From Streptomyces sp. MMBL 11-1 (lineage in GTDB: Bacteria > Actinomycetota > Actinomycetes > Streptomycetales > Streptomycetaceae): a stretch of DNA of 64,000 nt. The stretch is from assembly GCF_028622875.1 (NCBI RefSeq), contig NZ_CP117709.1:6079001-6143000 (forward strand). Direction: 5' to 3'. The notes under the pieces were generated by a model that saw only the letters and a program-made list of their open reading frames with translations, was not told where the DNA came from and made no database searches. The translations under genes and the position numbers were made by a program. Below, piece after piece: positions 47,601-55,914 of this stretch (positions within the stretch are counted from its first letter, which is position 1; every line of letters starts with the position of its first letter).

Positions 47601-47832
47601 CGGGTGTGGCCGACAGGTCGGGTGAGGACAGGGGCGCCCCCACCGGCGGCGGAGGGGGCGCCAGGTGCGAGCCCGCTCCTCCCGACGAGTCCCCCGCCGC
47701 GTTCTGCGTGTACCAGGCGGGAGGGGTGTAGTCGATGGTGAACTCACCCGTCATCTCGGCGGGATCCGCGTCGGACGACTCGTCGACGGGCATGTCCCAT
47801 CCGCCGCGGATCTCGTCCCGATCGCCGTTCAC
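44605..47832 (-). CDS. EspI-like MinD/ParA ATPase of the ESX locus
   Basis: The protein has 1075 residues in three parts. The N-terminal ~600 are Pro/Gln/Ala-rich and disordered, with short repeats (HPQTS type; SGTD type). Residues ~610-880 are a MinD/ParA ATPase with the deviant Walker [11 protein letters not shown] at about 624 and [16 protein letters not shown]. The last ~190 residues are Pro/Gln/Gly-rich. This architecture is that of mycobacterial EspI, an ESX-1 associated protein thought to tune secretion to ATP level; here the disordered parts are longer. GTG 47832 has AGGAGG four bases upstream. It is the outermost gene on this side of the ESX locus, with its own terminator. Confidence 0.85.
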   Translation of the reverse strand: MNGDRDEIRGGWDMPVDESSDADPAEMTGEFTIDYTPPAWYTQNAAGDSSGGAGSHLAPPPPPVGAPLSSPDLSATPGGFDPNWAPAPPAPAEPAVPAAPEAPASPTPVPETPHAQAPHVQTPHPQTSHPQTSHPQVPDAPAPSTPTRTPDAPTAPVADSQDAGPFGGGDVESGATMRFSPAALKREIAEREAEAAAGSAGGADSGSAAEGLSGAGEADDKKADALASGTDSGTDSGTDSEDAAPSGTSSEPATSLPALAATDSESASRTDTGSADSEGGAATGAGTDEAGGPGDAPTPDAVTGTGAGEQDVVARSTDLQNAAPQDAPPPAADAPHAAAAPVPWSPPAQGGALPPLPPAFQPAAPGPSAPQPAAQWPGSAPANEAPGGYGFPQTGQPPQAPQALQPPHAPQVPQQPHQQQPFPGQPGQSGTGAPLPPQAHPQAPQAPQGAGGYGFPPQGGYGFPQTGQPGQTGQPGQPGQPGQPPNAPQQHAPFPAQGTPNLPPAPQQPEAYGQHPQAAQAQPPHQQQQPPVDPRTGGAWPTPVAHDQRERSVPGAPLGYTAAVELSSDRLVRGKQKAKSSRNPSAASRFKLGGKKEEAERLRKLELIRTPVLSCYRIAVISLKGGVGKTTTTTALGSTLATERQDKILAIDANPDAGTLGRRVRRETGATIRDLVQAIPYLNSYMDIRRFTSQAPSGLEIIANDVDPAVSTTFNDEDYRRAIEVLGKQYPIILTDSGTGLLYSAMRGVLDLADQLIIISTPSVDGASSASTTLDWLSAHGYADLVQRSLTVISGVRETGKMIKVDDIVQHFETRCRGVVVVPFDEHLAAGAEVDLDMMRPKTREAYFNLSALVAEDFARAQQQQGLWTGDGQNPPPQFAPPMPGQQGYPAPAQPMPMPGQPMPGQQGGPGQQGGPGQHAPGQQVPGQHAPGQQVPGQQPYAPQQPGPGQPFPQHQPQPQPQPQHPGQPQQGQQQPYAQQQPYGGQPPYGGYQAAGQPGGPHPPQAPQGGPQNGWLQAPPPQAGPGAPGAGTPQPEQQEQQGGQAAPAGRPESQGPVPPAGWQQTPPQPPPAPQQ
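45019..45078. repeat. 30-bp tandem repeat inside the EspI-like gene (C-terminal tail)
   Basis: Two nearly identical 30-bp units (45019-45048, 45049-45078) encode [10 protein letters not shown] twice. Related shorter GGPGQQ units follow to about 45130. Confidence 0.8.
47113..47148. repeat. 12-bp tandem repeat inside the EspI-like gene
   Basis: GGAGTCCGTACC is repeated three times and encodes a DSGT-type repeat on the minus strand within the disordered N-terminal region. Confidence 0.8.
47431..47505. repeat. 15-bp tandem repeat inside the EspI-like gene
   Basis: Five units of the type GTGCGAAGTCTGCGG run in register with the codons and give a PHPQTS-like pentapeptide repeat. The first two units are identical and the later ones diverge. 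Confidence 0.8.
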
Positions 47833-47933
47833 TTTGCCTCCTGGTGTGGTCGAGCACCCTTGTGCCGTGGTGGGTGGGGGCGACCGTTCCCGATGTGCCG
47901 GTCCGCCCGGCTCTCCCCCTTGCGACGCGCATC

Positions 47934-47947
47934 ACCTGCTCGCAGGT
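47934..47947. promoter_or_regulatory. Palindrome ACCTGC-TC-GCAGGT upstream of the EspI-like gene
   Basis: Perfect six-base arms with a two-base centre lie about 100 bases before the EspI-like start. This is a candidate operator with no known regulator. Confidence 0.3.
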
Positions 47948-48110
47948 TTCTTCTGCCGCGCCCCACCCACCCTAATCGCCATCCGGTGAACTCAGGCAGG
48001 GCGTAGGGCAGGGCAAGCGCCGCCCCACCGGCCACGTGTCACACCCCGGTGAACGACGTGCGAAGGAAAGGGGGCGACGAGACGGTCAATCCACGCCATA
48101 CCCGTACAGG

Positions 48111-48147
48111 GCGAAGGGTGGCGGCCCACTCGGCGGCCACCCTTCGC
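48111..48147 (-). terminator. Terminator after the DUF397 gene
   Basis: Twelve-base perfect arms, GCGAAGGGTGGC (48111-48122) and GCCACCCTTCGC (48136-48147), surround a 13-base loop. On the minus strand it follows the DUF397 stop by 44 bases. Confidence 0.75.
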
Positions 48148-48191
48148 GGGGCTGTGCGCCTCCGCGGGACCGAACCCGCGTGACGCCGCAT

Positions 48192-48425
48192 CTACGTGAG
48201 GTCGAACTCGCCGTCGCGAGCGCCCAGGACGAACGCCGTCCACTCCGCCTCCGTGTACCGCAGGACGGTGTCCGGGTCCAGCGAGGAGCGCATGGCGACC
48301 GCGCCGTCCGGCAGATGCGCGATCTCGACCCGCTCCTCGGCCTCCTCCGTGCCGGGCGCGCTGAGCCACGTCACATCCGAGATGTCGAGAGCGTAGAGCT
48401 CATCCTTTTCCTGCTGGGTGCCCAT
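48192..48425 (-). CDS. DUF397 small protein, no adjacent HTH partner
   Basis: This 77-residue protein carries the DUF397 pattern: a DISDVTWLSAPG start, a VEIAHLPDGAVAMRSSLDPD centre and an EWTAFVLGARDGEFDLT end. In Streptomyces these small proteins usually sit beside an XRE regulator and act as its partner; none is next to this one. I chose ATG 48425 (AGGG upstream). ATG 48467 in the same frame would add 14 residues. It lies between the EspI-like gene and the eccE unit on the same strand. Confidence 0.8.
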   Translation of the reverse strand: MGTQQEKDELYALDISDVTWLSAPGTEEAEERVEIAHLPDGAVAMRSSLDPDTVLRYTEAEWTAFVLGARDGEFDLT

Positions 48426-48511
48426 GACGGCGTCCCTTCGATCGAACGGATTCGGTGCGTGGTCCATGTTCCCCGGAGGGAGGGGTGTCCGTGGGTCGAA
48501 CGGTGCAGGAA

Positions 48512-49222
48512 TCAGTCCATCCGGCGAGCTGTGCCCAGCAGTCCGGTCTCGGCGTCCGTCGCGTTCGTCATCACCCAATGGTGTTCGCGCCCCGCCACCC
48601 AGAGGGTGACACCGTCCGCCAGTGTGGGCAGCGCCTCGTACTCGGCGCGCGCCAGCCCCAGGATCCGGCCGATCTGCTCGGCCTCGCCGGGCGAGACCCG
48701 CTGGATGCCCACCAGCGCGGACGACCGCATCAACCGTGGTGCGACCGGGCTCAGATAGGGAAGCAGCGTCAGCACGGACTGCCACGGCGAGGACACCACC
48801 CGGCCGCGCGGCGGGCGCATGCCGCAGTCCCGCACCACCACCACGGGGCTGCCCACCGTCGCTCCCGTCGGCGGAACACGGCCCACGTCGTACAGGGACA
48901 CGCACTCCAGCCCGGCGCCCGCCGCCTGGGCGAGCGTGGTCCAGGCCTGGACGCGACCGGTCTCGACCGCCACCCGGGCACCGGTGCCCGCCGCCCGCAG
49001 CGCCAGGACCTGCGCCGTCCACAGCCCGCCGATCAGCGTGACGTCGTACGGCACGGGGCGGTGGAAGCCGATCAGCTGCGGCTTGTTGTTCGCGTCGTTG
49101 CCGATGATCACCCCGTCGTCGCCGACCGGCAGTGACAACGCCCCCAGGTGGTCCGCGGCCACGGTGTGACCCGCGTGACGGGGGCCGCGCAGCCCACGCC
49201 GGGGCTCGGTCCGGTTGCTCAC
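48512..49222 (-). CDS. ESX-associated protein, possibly the detached C-terminal part of EccE
   Basis: The protein has 236 residues without a signal peptide or clear membrane helix. It starts at GTG 49222, which overlaps the eccE stop as GTGA, so it is translated together with EccE. The sequence LPVGDDGVIIGNDANNKPQL, VTLIGGLWTAQVLALRAAGTGARVAVETGR and a C-terminal GVTLWVAGREHHWVMTN resembles the C-terminal region I recall from longer EccE proteins. It may therefore be the second half of a split EccE, or an independent partner. This is inference. No catalytic motif is visible. Confidence 0.65.
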   Translation of the reverse strand: MSNRTEPRRGLRGPRHAGHTVAADHLGALSLPVGDDGVIIGNDANNKPQLIGFHRPVPYDVTLIGGLWTAQVLALRAAGTGARVAVETGRVQAWTTLAQAAGAGLECVSLYDVGRVPPTGATVGSPVVVVRDCGMRPPRGRVVSSPWQSVLTLLPYLSPVAPRLMRSSALVGIQRVSPGEAEQIGRILGLARAEYEALPTLADGVTLWVAGREHHWVMTNATDAETGLLGTARRMD

Positions 49223-50574
49223 TGTGCGCCTCCCAGCGGGAGCGTGGCCAGGACGCCCGGCAACTGCTCGCGGTCCAGTCGTGCCAGCCCCACCTTGGCG
49301 TGCCGGGCTGCTTGCTCCAACGTCCTTCTCACGCCGATCAGTTCGGTGTCCGAGCCGCCGGTGACCCGCACATGACCGGCCACACTCGTCGAGCCCTGAC
49401 GCACCCCGCGGCGCACGGTGAGGCTGAACGTCGTCGCGTACGCGGGCACCGAGGTCAGCAACGCGACCAACTGCGGCAGCGGCGTCGCGCCCCGGCCCAG
49501 CTCGGGCCAGCGGTCCACCGCGTACGTGGTGTGCCAGCGGTCGTCGCACCGCCAGACCCGGGACGTCTCCGTCGTACGGCGCTGCGGTGCGGCGTCCGGC
49601 CGGCCCGCCCGCCCCGACAGGATGGGGTTGGCGCACGCGGAGGTGGCCACAGCGGAGTTCAACTCGTCCTGATCCAGCACCACTGCCTGGAAACCGGCGC
49701 CCGTGACCCGGCTCGCCACATGATCCGCGACCCGCACCAGGCAGCGCTGCGCACCCTCCATCCCGCCGCCGCGCGCCTCGATGGCCTCCCGGCACAGCTC
49801 GGGATCCAGCTTCACCGCCACCCACGTCATCCGCAGCGCGGGCGCACCGGTCTGGTCCTGCAACGGGGCGTAACTGAGCCGGGCCACCGACTGCTGCGGC
49901 AGATGAGGGGCCGGTGCGCACCGCACCTGCTGCACCAACTGCGCCGACTCCAGCACGATGTCGTCCACCTGGAGGGCGTCGCCCAGCAGCGACAGCGGGA
50001 GCGACCGGGCGCCGAACGCGGGCCTCAGCGACTCGCCGCTCGCCTCCACCCGCACCACGGCCGTCAGGAACGTGCCGTCGCCGAGCATGCCCACCGTCCG
50101 GTGGGCCCGGTCCACGTACACCTGCGGGCCGAAGCCGGGCACGTTCTCGGCGACCGGCGCCAGCATCGGCTCCGCGTCCGAGGGCGGTGTGCCGGCGGAC
50201 CGGCGCCGGGCCCGGAGCCCGAGGGCGCTCGACATCCAGTCCTGGAGCGCGCGGCCCCGTCGGCGTACCACCGCGAGGGCGACCAGCAGACCGAGGACCA
50301 CGAGCGACGGGATCAGCCAGGCGCCCCCGAGCGCCGCGCCCACGGCGGCGACCACGAGGCCCACCTCGACGATCACCAGTTGCCGCAGCACGGGGCGCAC
50401 CCGGTCGGTCCGGGAGATCGAACGCAGCGTCGTCGCGGCGGGAGCGTTCGGCCCGGGGGTGCCGGAGGGCTGGGCGGGAGGCGTCGCGGGCGACTCGTTG
50501 CTACGTTGCCTCCGGGAAGTCCCGGAGGCTCGACGACCCGCCCGCCCGGTACGCTCGCGCGTAGCTGCACCCAT
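49219..50574 (-). CDS. eccE: Type VII secretion protein EccE
   Basis: EccE is a peripheral-rim component of the ESX membrane complex. The 451-residue protein has a basic, disordered N-terminus of about 55 residues. Two close transmembrane helices follow (LVIVEVGLVVAAVGAALGG and LIPSLVVLGLLVALAVV, about residues 65-105). A soluble domain comes next, with QVYVDRAHRTVGMLGDGTFLTAVVRVEASGE and the DRWPELGRGATPLPQL segment common in EccE. It is transcribed divergently from eccB across 184 bases. Its stop overlaps the downstream 236-residue gene. The ribosome-binding site of ATG 50574 is weak. Confidence 0.88.
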   Translation of the reverse strand: MGAATRERTGRAGRRASGTSRRQRSNESPATPPAQPSGTPGPNAPAATTLRSISRTDRVRPVLRQLVIVEVGLVVAAVGAALGGAWLIPSLVVLGLLVALAVVRRRGRALQDWMSSALGLRARRRSAGTPPSDAEPMLAPVAENVPGFGPQVYVDRAHRTVGMLGDGTFLTAVVRVEASGESLRPAFGARSLPLSLLGDALQVDDIVLESAQLVQQVRCAPAPHLPQQSVARLSYAPLQDQTGAPALRMTWVAVKLDPELCREAIEARGGGMEGAQRCLVRVADHVASRVTGAGFQAVVLDQDELNSAVATSACANPILSGRAGRPDAAPQRRTTETSRVWRCDDRWHTTYAVDRWPELGRGATPLPQLVALLTSVPAYATTFSLTVRRGVRQGSTSVAGHVRVTGGSDTELIGVRRTLEQAARHAKVGLARLDREQLPGVLATLPLGGAQ

Positions 50575-50758
50575 CGCCGCGTTGCCCCCTCGTGTCCGTA
50601 TTCACCGCTTTTTACACGGGTGATGATCGGGTCGTCACCCTACCTGAGCACGGGGAGCGGAACCCCAGCAGGCATAGTTAGGGGCGCGGTACGGCAGCGG
50701 GGGCCGACGGTGCGTGTGGGACCCTGTTCGATCACTGGGGAGAAGGGGCAGCGGACAC

Positions 50759-52291
50759 ATGGCATCACGGCGGGATGAGCTCAACGCCTATACCTTTGCG
50801 AAGCGGAGGTTGATCGCACAGTTTCTGCAGCCCAACCCCACAGGTTCCGAGGAAGGCGCCCCCAAACCGCTGCGCGCGGTACTGCCCGGGGCCATCATCG
50901 CCGTCGTGGTCCTCGCCGTCTTCGGCGCCTGGGGCATGTTCAAGCCGGTCGCCCCGCAGAAGTGGGACGCCGCCAAGGAACACGTCATCATCGCCAGCAA
51001 ATCCACCACCCGCTACGTGGTGCTGGAGACCGACGGCAAGAAGCAGTTGCACCCCGTCCTGAACATGGCCTCGGCCAAGCTCCTGCTCGCCCCGGACAAG
51101 GGCACCGTCGTCAACGTCAGCGAATCGGTCCTGGACAGCGGCAAGATTCCGCACGGCGCGACGCTCGGCATCCCGTACGCCCCCGACCGGCTGCCCGACT
51201 CCAAGGAGGCGGGGGCGGCCAAACGCTGGGCGGTCTGCGAACGGCCCGGCGAGGGCGGCAGGGCCATCCAGAAGGCGACCTTCATCTTCGCCGAGCGCGA
51301 GGAGAAGAAGACCGAGGGCAAGAACGCCCTGAGCGGCGGTGAGCTGATGTACGTCGAGGGACCCGGACCGGACCGGACCCGCTACATCGTGGACGCCGCC
51401 GGCAAGGCCTACCCCGTCAAGAAGGACGAACTGCTCCTGCGGACCCTGGTCGACCACGGTGCCGAGCCCCAACGGGTCTCGGCCGCCTGGCTGGCGACGC
51501 TGCACACCGGGGCCCCGATCACCTTCCCGACCGTGGACGGCACCCCCGGGGCCCCGGCGGGCGCCCCCGGCACGCTCGACGAGGAGTCGAACAGGGTCGG
51601 CATGGTCCTGACCGCCACGGCGGGAACCAAGACCCAGAGCTACGTCGTCCTGCCGGGCAGGGTCGCCCCCGTCTCGGACTTCACCGCCAAACTCCTGCTC
51701 AGCAGCCGACAGCTGGTGGACCTGGAGCAGGCGGGCAACGCCAAGCCGGTCAGCGCCGCCGAACTCGAACCGGGCGCACCCTTCAACCAGAAGAAGGACT
51801 GGCCGGTCAGCAAGCCCGAGGCCGTCAACTCCCCGGACGTCACGAAGGGCAGCCGGAACACCGTGTGCAACGTACTGCGCGGCGTCGACGCGGACAGCGG
51901 CACCACCACGCTGAGCACGTGGGTGGGAACGAGCTTCCCCGCGACGCTCCCCACCGGCTCCAGCAGCGCCTATGTCACGCCGGGATCGGGCGAGTTCTTC
52001 CGCCAGTTCAAGGGCTCCACGACCAGCGCCGGCTTCCTGTTCCTGGTCACCGACACCGGCCTGCGCTACGCGATGCAGTCCAACAGCGACAGCGGCCAGG
52101 ACGACTCCGGCATCGGCGAATCCGGCTCGAAGAAGGAGCGGGAGTCCCAGCAGGAGGAGGCGCGGCAGGCGCAGAACCGGCTCGGCTACAAGGACGTCGA
52201 CCCCAACCCCGTACCGGCGGCCTGGTCCGCCCTCCTGCCGACCGGCCCCCGGCTCTCCACCGGCGCGGCCAGCCAGCCGCAGGGCTCGTGA
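50759..52291 (+). CDS. eccB: Type VII secretion protein EccB
   Basis: EccB is a core membrane-complex subunit with a large extracytoplasmic domain. The 510-residue protein starts MASRRDELNAYTFAKRRLIAQFL, the classic EccB opening. It has a single transmembrane helix at about 41-60. The R1-R4-type repeats follow (NMASAKLLLAP, KAYPVKKDELLL, FTAKLLLSSRQL). ATG 50759 lies downstream of GGGGAGAAGG; the open frame from 50714 is not supported. The first mycosin gene follows after 13 bases, so the two form an operon. Confidence 0.93.
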   Translation: MASRRDELNAYTFAKRRLIAQFLQPNPTGSEEGAPKPLRAVLPGAIIAVVVLAVFGAWGMFKPVAPQKWDAAKEHVIIASKSTTRYVVLETDGKKQLHPVLNMASAKLLLAPDKGTVVNVSESVLDSGKIPHGATLGIPYAPDRLPDSKEAGAAKRWAVCERPGEGGRAIQKATFIFAEREEKKTEGKNALSGGELMYVEGPGPDRTRYIVDAAGKAYPVKKDELLLRTLVDHGAEPQRVSAAWLATLHTGAPITFPTVDGTPGAPAGAPGTLDEESNRVGMVLTATAGTKTQSYVVLPGRVAPVSDFTAKLLLSSRQLVDLEQAGNAKPVSAAELEPGAPFNQKKDWPVSKPEAVNSPDVTKGSRNTVCNVLRGVDADSGTTTLSTWVGTSFPATLPTGSSSAYVTPGSGEFFRQFKGSTTSAGFLFLVTDTGLRYAMQSNSDSGQDDSGIGESGSKKERESQQEEARQAQNRLGYKDVDPNPVPAAWSALLPTGPRLSTGAASQPQGS

Positions 52292-52304
52292 GCGAGGCAC
52301 GGAC

Positions 52305-53567
52305 ATGGCGACCCACGACCACGACCACCACGGCACGACCCGCCGCCTGCTCACCGCCGCGGCGGCCACGGCCGTCCTCGTCGTCACCCTGCCGGCGCTG
52401 CCGGCGGCCGCGGCCGACTCGACCCAGTGCACGTTCCCCTCGAAGAACTACCCGGGCCGCCCCTGGGCGTTGCAACGCGTCCTGCTGGACGAGGTGTGGA
52501 AGCAGTCCACCGGCAAGGGCGTACGCGTAGCCGTCATCGACACCGGCGTCGACGTCAGGAACAAACAGCTCAAACCCGCCGTGGACACCGGGGCGGGCCG
52601 CAACTTCCTGCCGAAGAACCTCAAGGCCGACGACGGGACGAAGATCGAGCGCGGCAAGGAGAACGGCACCACGGACACCGTGGGCCACGGCACCAAAGTC
52701 GCCGGCATCATCGCCGCGCGCGAGATGAAGGGCACGGGCTTCAGCGGCCTGGCCCCCGACGCGACGATCATCCCACTCCAGCAGAACGACGCCGAGGGCC
52801 ACGGAACGGCCGAGACCCTCGCCCTCGCCATCCGCTACGCCACCGAGAAGGCCGACGCGGACATCATCAACATCTCCCAGGACACCGCCGACGCCGTGAA
52901 GCCGTCCCCGGCCCTGAGACAGGCTGTGGACGACGCTCTCGCCCGGGAGATCGTGGTCGTCGCCTCGGCCGGCAACGACGGACTCGGCGGCAACGTCAAG
53001 GAGACCTACCCGGCCTCCTTCAAGGGCGTCCTCGCGGTCGCCTCCTCGGACCGGAACAACGAACGAGCGGCCTTCTCCCAGTCCGGCGACTTCGTCGGCA
53101 TCGCCGCCCCCGGCGTGGACATGATCTCCACGGTCCCCGGCGGCGGACACTGCGCCGACAACGGAACCAGCTTCTCCGCCCCGTACGTCGCCGGCGTCGC
53201 CGCCCTGATCAAGGCGAAGCACCCCGAGTGGACGCAGGAGCAGATCGTCGCGCAGATGCAGCAGACGGCGGAACGCTCGGTCGCGGGCCACGACCGCCTG
53301 GTCGGCTGGGGCGTGGTGGACCCGGTACGCGCCCTCACCGAGGACGACAAACCGATCGACCGCCCGGTCGCGGGCGAGGGGATGAGCAAGGGCAAAGCCC
53401 CTACCCCCGCCGAACTGCACCTGGGCGAGACGGCCGACGAGCGGAACGCACGCCTGGCGACGTACGTCATGGTCGGCGGCGGCGTCCTGGTGGCGGCCAT
53501 CGCGGGTACGGCCGTGGCGGTACGGGACAAGCGGAGACGCGCGGGGCGCTTGGCGGGCGAGGCGTAG
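52305..53567 (+). CDS. mycP: Mycosin, type VII secretion-associated subtilase (first copy)
   Basis: This membrane-anchored S8 serine protease of 420 residues is required for ESX complex stability. It has a signal peptide (RRLLTAAAATAVLVVTLPALPAAAA). The triad is complete: Asp 79 in AVIDTGVD, His 128 in GHGT and Ser 289 in NGTSFSAP, with Asn in SAGNDG. A C-terminal transmembrane helix (YVMVGGGVLVAAIAGTAVAV) has a basic tail. GAGG lies eight bases before ATG 52305. Codon use is normal for the window, unlike the second mycosin. Confidence 0.93.
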   Translation: MATHDHDHHGTTRRLLTAAAATAVLVVTLPALPAAAADSTQCTFPSKNYPGRPWALQRVLLDEVWKQSTGKGVRVAVIDTGVDVRNKQLKPAVDTGAGRNFLPKNLKADDGTKIERGKENGTTDTVGHGTKVAGIIAAREMKGTGFSGLAPDATIIPLQQNDAEGHGTAETLALAIRYATEKADADIINISQDTADAVKPSPALRQAVDDALAREIVVVASAGNDGLGGNVKETYPASFKGVLAVASSDRNNERAAFSQSGDFVGIAAPGVDMISTVPGGGHCADNGTSFSAPYVAGVAALIKAKHPEWTQEQIVAQMQQTAERSVAGHDRLVGWGVVDPVRALTEDDKPIDRPVAGEGMSKGKAPTPAELHLGETADERNARLATYVMVGGGVLVAAIAGTAVAVRDKRRRAGRLAGEA

Positions 53568-53639
53568 CGGCGGGACAGCCGAAAGCGGTGAGGAGTCGTC
53601 GAGTCGCCCATGAGACAAGTCACGTGGTGCTCAAGTCGA

Positions 53640-53668
53640 TTGGCGCTGTCGTACACAGTGACTAGAGT
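53640..53668 (+). promoter_or_regulatory. Vegetative promoter of the substrate/mycosin-2 operon
   Basis: TTGGCG (53640-53645) and TAGAGT (53663-53668) are separated by exactly 17 bases, a good sigma-HrdB-type promoter. The predicted leader is about 85 bases and contains a hairpin. Confidence 0.65.
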
Positions 53669-53681
53669 TGTCGGGATGAGA

Positions 53682-53726
53682 TCGGATCGGACCGCGTCGG
53701 TGCGATAGCAACGCGGAACGATCCGA
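53682..53726 (+). other. Leader stem-loop before the ESX substrate operon
   Basis: TCGGATCG plus CCGCG (53682-53696) pairs with CGCGG plus CGATCCGA (53712-53726) through a small internal loop, with a 15-base apical loop. It lies entirely within the predicted 5' leader. Confidence 0.5.
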
Positions 53727-53760
53727 GCAAACGGGGATGCGGAACGGGGAGGACGGCATT

Positions 53761-54219
53761 GTGACCGATCCAGGTGGCGGTGGCGGTACGGGGGACCTCA
53801 GGCGCGGAGTGGGTGCGCTGGAGAAGTTCAAGAGTCGTGTCGATGCGCTGCTGGCGGACTTCGAGGGCTCGGCGGCCAGCAGGACGAAGGTCGCCGACCA
53901 GAAGGTCTCGCGAGCCTCACTGAGCGGCCCGAACGCACGCTTCGCGGAGGCGGACGGCCTCTACACCCAGTACAACCGGGTCCACTCCTCCCTCGTCTCG
54001 CTCTCCAAGTCCCTCGGCGACCAGATCGAGTACCTGAGCCTGGGCGTGCACGCGGCGGCCGTCGGCTTCGACAACGTCGAGGACGACATCAGGCGACGGT
54101 TCTACGAGATCCAGGCGCGCATGGACGAGGAACGCGAGAAGCACGCGAAGTCCGAGCAGACGAAGCCTGAACAGACCAACAACGAGACGCAGTCGGACTC
54201 CGGGTGGGCAGCGGAATGA
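53761..54219 (+). CDS. Helical ESX-locus protein, WXG100/chaperone-like
   Basis: The 152-residue protein is mainly alpha-helical. A Gly-rich N-terminus is followed by LEKFKSRVDALLADFEGS, a central YNRVHSSLVSLSKSLGDQIEYL helix, and a charged coiled coil (RRRFYEIQARMDEEREKHAK) with a Gln/Asn/Thr-rich tail. It has the size of an Esx-type protein plus tail but no WxG motif. It may be the partner of the larger protein encoded next, with which it overlaps by ATGA (54216-54219). GTG 53761 is preferred over ATG 53737 because GGGGAGG lies just before it. Confidence 0.7.
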   Translation: MTDPGGGGGTGDLRRGVGALEKFKSRVDALLADFEGSAASRTKVADQKVSRASLSGPNARFAEADGLYTQYNRVHSSLVSLSKSLGDQIEYLSLGVHAAAVGFDNVEDDIRRRFYEIQARMDEEREKHAKSEQTKPEQTNNETQSDSGWAAE

Positions 54220-55886
54220 GCGACGAGAAGCAGCCGAACCTGACTCCGGCCGAACAGCACAAGCAGGACGAGGGACGGGTCCAGACCCAGATCGTCGTCA
54301 CGGACATGACCGAGACGGCCGGCCGGGTCATGGAATCCTTCGGCTTCGGAAACCCCCGCGCCGGGGGCCGTACCTCCTTCGAGGGACACGAGCTCAACGC
54401 CATCATCGACCTGGTGGAGAACTCCAACCCGGAACACCTGGAGAGCGCGGGCGAGGCCCTCTGGAAGGCCAGGGACGCCATCCGGCGCGCGGCGAAGGAA
54501 CTGAAGGACCACCTCAAGGGGGTCGACTGGGAGGGCGAGTCCGGCACGGCCTTCCGAGCCTTCGGTACGGGCCTGGTCGCCCACGCCGAGAAGCTGGGCG
54601 ACTTCGCGGACGCGGCCGGCACCCAGATCACGGTCGCGGGCACCGGCCTGGCGTCGGTGAAGAGCGCCATGCCGCCGCGCGACAGCAGGCTGGTCCGGAA
54701 GATGCCGGACGACATCGGGTTCCCGGGCCGGATCGAGGCCAACCCGGAGTACGAGGCCGCTGTCAAGGTGGAGAAGAACCGGCAGGAGGCGATCAACCAA
54801 ATCAACCGGTTGGCGTCGTACTACTCGGTCTCCGAGGAGGTGCTGGCGGGGCAGGAGCCGCCGCGGTTCGAGAAGAGCCTCGGTATCAGTATGCCGCAGC
54901 CGATCAAGGTTGGCCCGGCCCCTCTCCCCGTCTCCTCCGGCTCTACGGGCTCCCAGGCTCTGGGCAGCAGCAGTGCAGGCCCAGGCTCTTCAGGCCGCTC
55001 CGCAACGGGGGACTCTGGTTCGGTGGCTCCAGCCCCCCGTTCCCAAGTTGAGGATCTCGGCTCAGTGCTCTTGCCGGAAAGGGGAACAGGGACGGAGATC
55101 AACAGTGTCGCTCCTCCCAAGACTCCGCCGACGGTCCTCAGCCCGCCACCGCTGCCGTCTCCCACGCCAGCGACGGGTCCGCCCGGGATGCCGCCGACGC
55201 CAGTGCCGCCGCCCCCCATCATGACCACAAAGCAGGGGAACCCGCCGCGTACGACGGGACCTTTGACGCAGCGGACGGTGAACCAGCCCGGCCCTGTCCT
55301 GGGCAAGGCACAGCCCACAGGGTCAGGACCCGTAGCCAAGAACCCTGGTGGGCCTTCGATCGGTCGTCCCGGCCCCATGGGCGACGGAGGATCGTCCACC
55401 GGCCGCTCGCCGGCCGGCCCGCAGTCGCCGGTCACCGGCCGTCCTACTTCTACGACCGGACGCCCGATCACCGGCCAGGGGGGTACGTCCACAGTTGGCG
55501 GACCTCGTTCGGGTGGTAGAACCGGCATCGTCGGAGGAACACCCCAGAGTGCGCTTCAGGGCAGAGCTTCCGCCGGGGCTACCGGCGAGCGGGGAGTGAT
55601 CGGAGGACGCGGAGCAGCATCTTCCACCTCCCGACCCGGTGGTCGACCCGGTCAGCCTTCGGGTACGAACGGAGTCGTGGGCGCTCCTCGCAAGACTGCC
55701 GGTGCCGGCTCGAACGCCAAGGGCTTCACCGCTGGCGGGGCAGGTCTCGTACGTGGTCCTGCCGGTCGGCAGAACGCCGGCCGGGAGGACGATGACAACG
55801 GTTCGCCCCGCCCCGACTACCTGACGGAAGACGAAGAGACGTGGAATGCCGGGCGGCGCGGGGCCGTGCCGCCGGTGGTCGAGTAG
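54216..55886 (+). CDS. Putative ESX substrate: WXG-type domain with long low-complexity tail
   Basis: The protein has 556 residues. The N-terminal ~220 are helical with a WxG turn (VDWEGESG, Trp 105) flanked by long helices, resembling a PPE/WXG100-type module. Residues ~230-530 are Gly/Pro/Ser/Thr-rich. The C-terminus has RPDYLTEDEETW; YLTED (535-539) fits the YxxxD/E type VII export signal. Its start is coupled to the helical protein upstream, as PE-PPE-like pairs are. No enzymatic domain is visible. Codon use becomes less GC-biased in the tail, from about 54,900 on. Confidence 0.7.
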   Translation: MSDEKQPNLTPAEQHKQDEGRVQTQIVVTDMTETAGRVMESFGFGNPRAGGRTSFEGHELNAIIDLVENSNPEHLESAGEALWKARDAIRRAAKELKDHLKGVDWEGESGTAFRAFGTGLVAHAEKLGDFADAAGTQITVAGTGLASVKSAMPPRDSRLVRKMPDDIGFPGRIEANPEYEAAVKVEKNRQEAINQINRLASYYSVSEEVLAGQEPPRFEKSLGISMPQPIKVGPAPLPVSSGSTGSQALGSSSAGPGSSGRSATGDSGSVAPAPRSQVEDLGSVLLPERGTGTEINSVAPPKTPPTVLSPPPLPSPTPATGPPGMPPTPVPPPPIMTTKQGNPPRTTGPLTQRTVNQPGPVLGKAQPTGSGPVAKNPGGPSIGRPGPMGDGGSSTGRSPAGPQSPVTGRPTSTTGRPITGQGGTSTVGGPRSGGRTGIVGGTPQSALQGRASAGATGERGVIGGRGAASSTSRPGGRPGQPSGTNGVVGAPRKTAGAGSNAKGFTAGGAGLVRGPAGRQNAGREDDDNGSPRPDYLTEDEETWNAGRRGAVPPVVE

Positions 55887-55914
55887 CAGCCCCAGGGAAG
55901 GTACGGAAGCCGGG

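Larger units (their letters stand above)
47833..48191. other. 359-base gene-free gap between the EspI-like and DUF397 genes
   Basis: No gene is visible. It holds the leader of the EspI-like gene, a 14-bp palindrome (47934-47947) and the terminator of the DUF397 gene (48111-48147). I could not identify a convincing -35/-10 pair. Confidence 0.5.

Noticed and set aside
48160..48182. tRNA-like T-arm (GCGGGTTCGGTCCCGC on the minus strand)
   Set aside because: No acceptor, D-arm or anticodon arm can be built around it, and the invariant A58 is missing. It is a simple GC hairpin.
50714..50758. Longer N-terminus for EccB (MWDPVRSLGRRGSGH)
   Set aside because: EccB proteins start near MASRRDELNAY. 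The extension lacks a ribosome-binding site, and GGGGAGAAGG lies between the two candidate starts.
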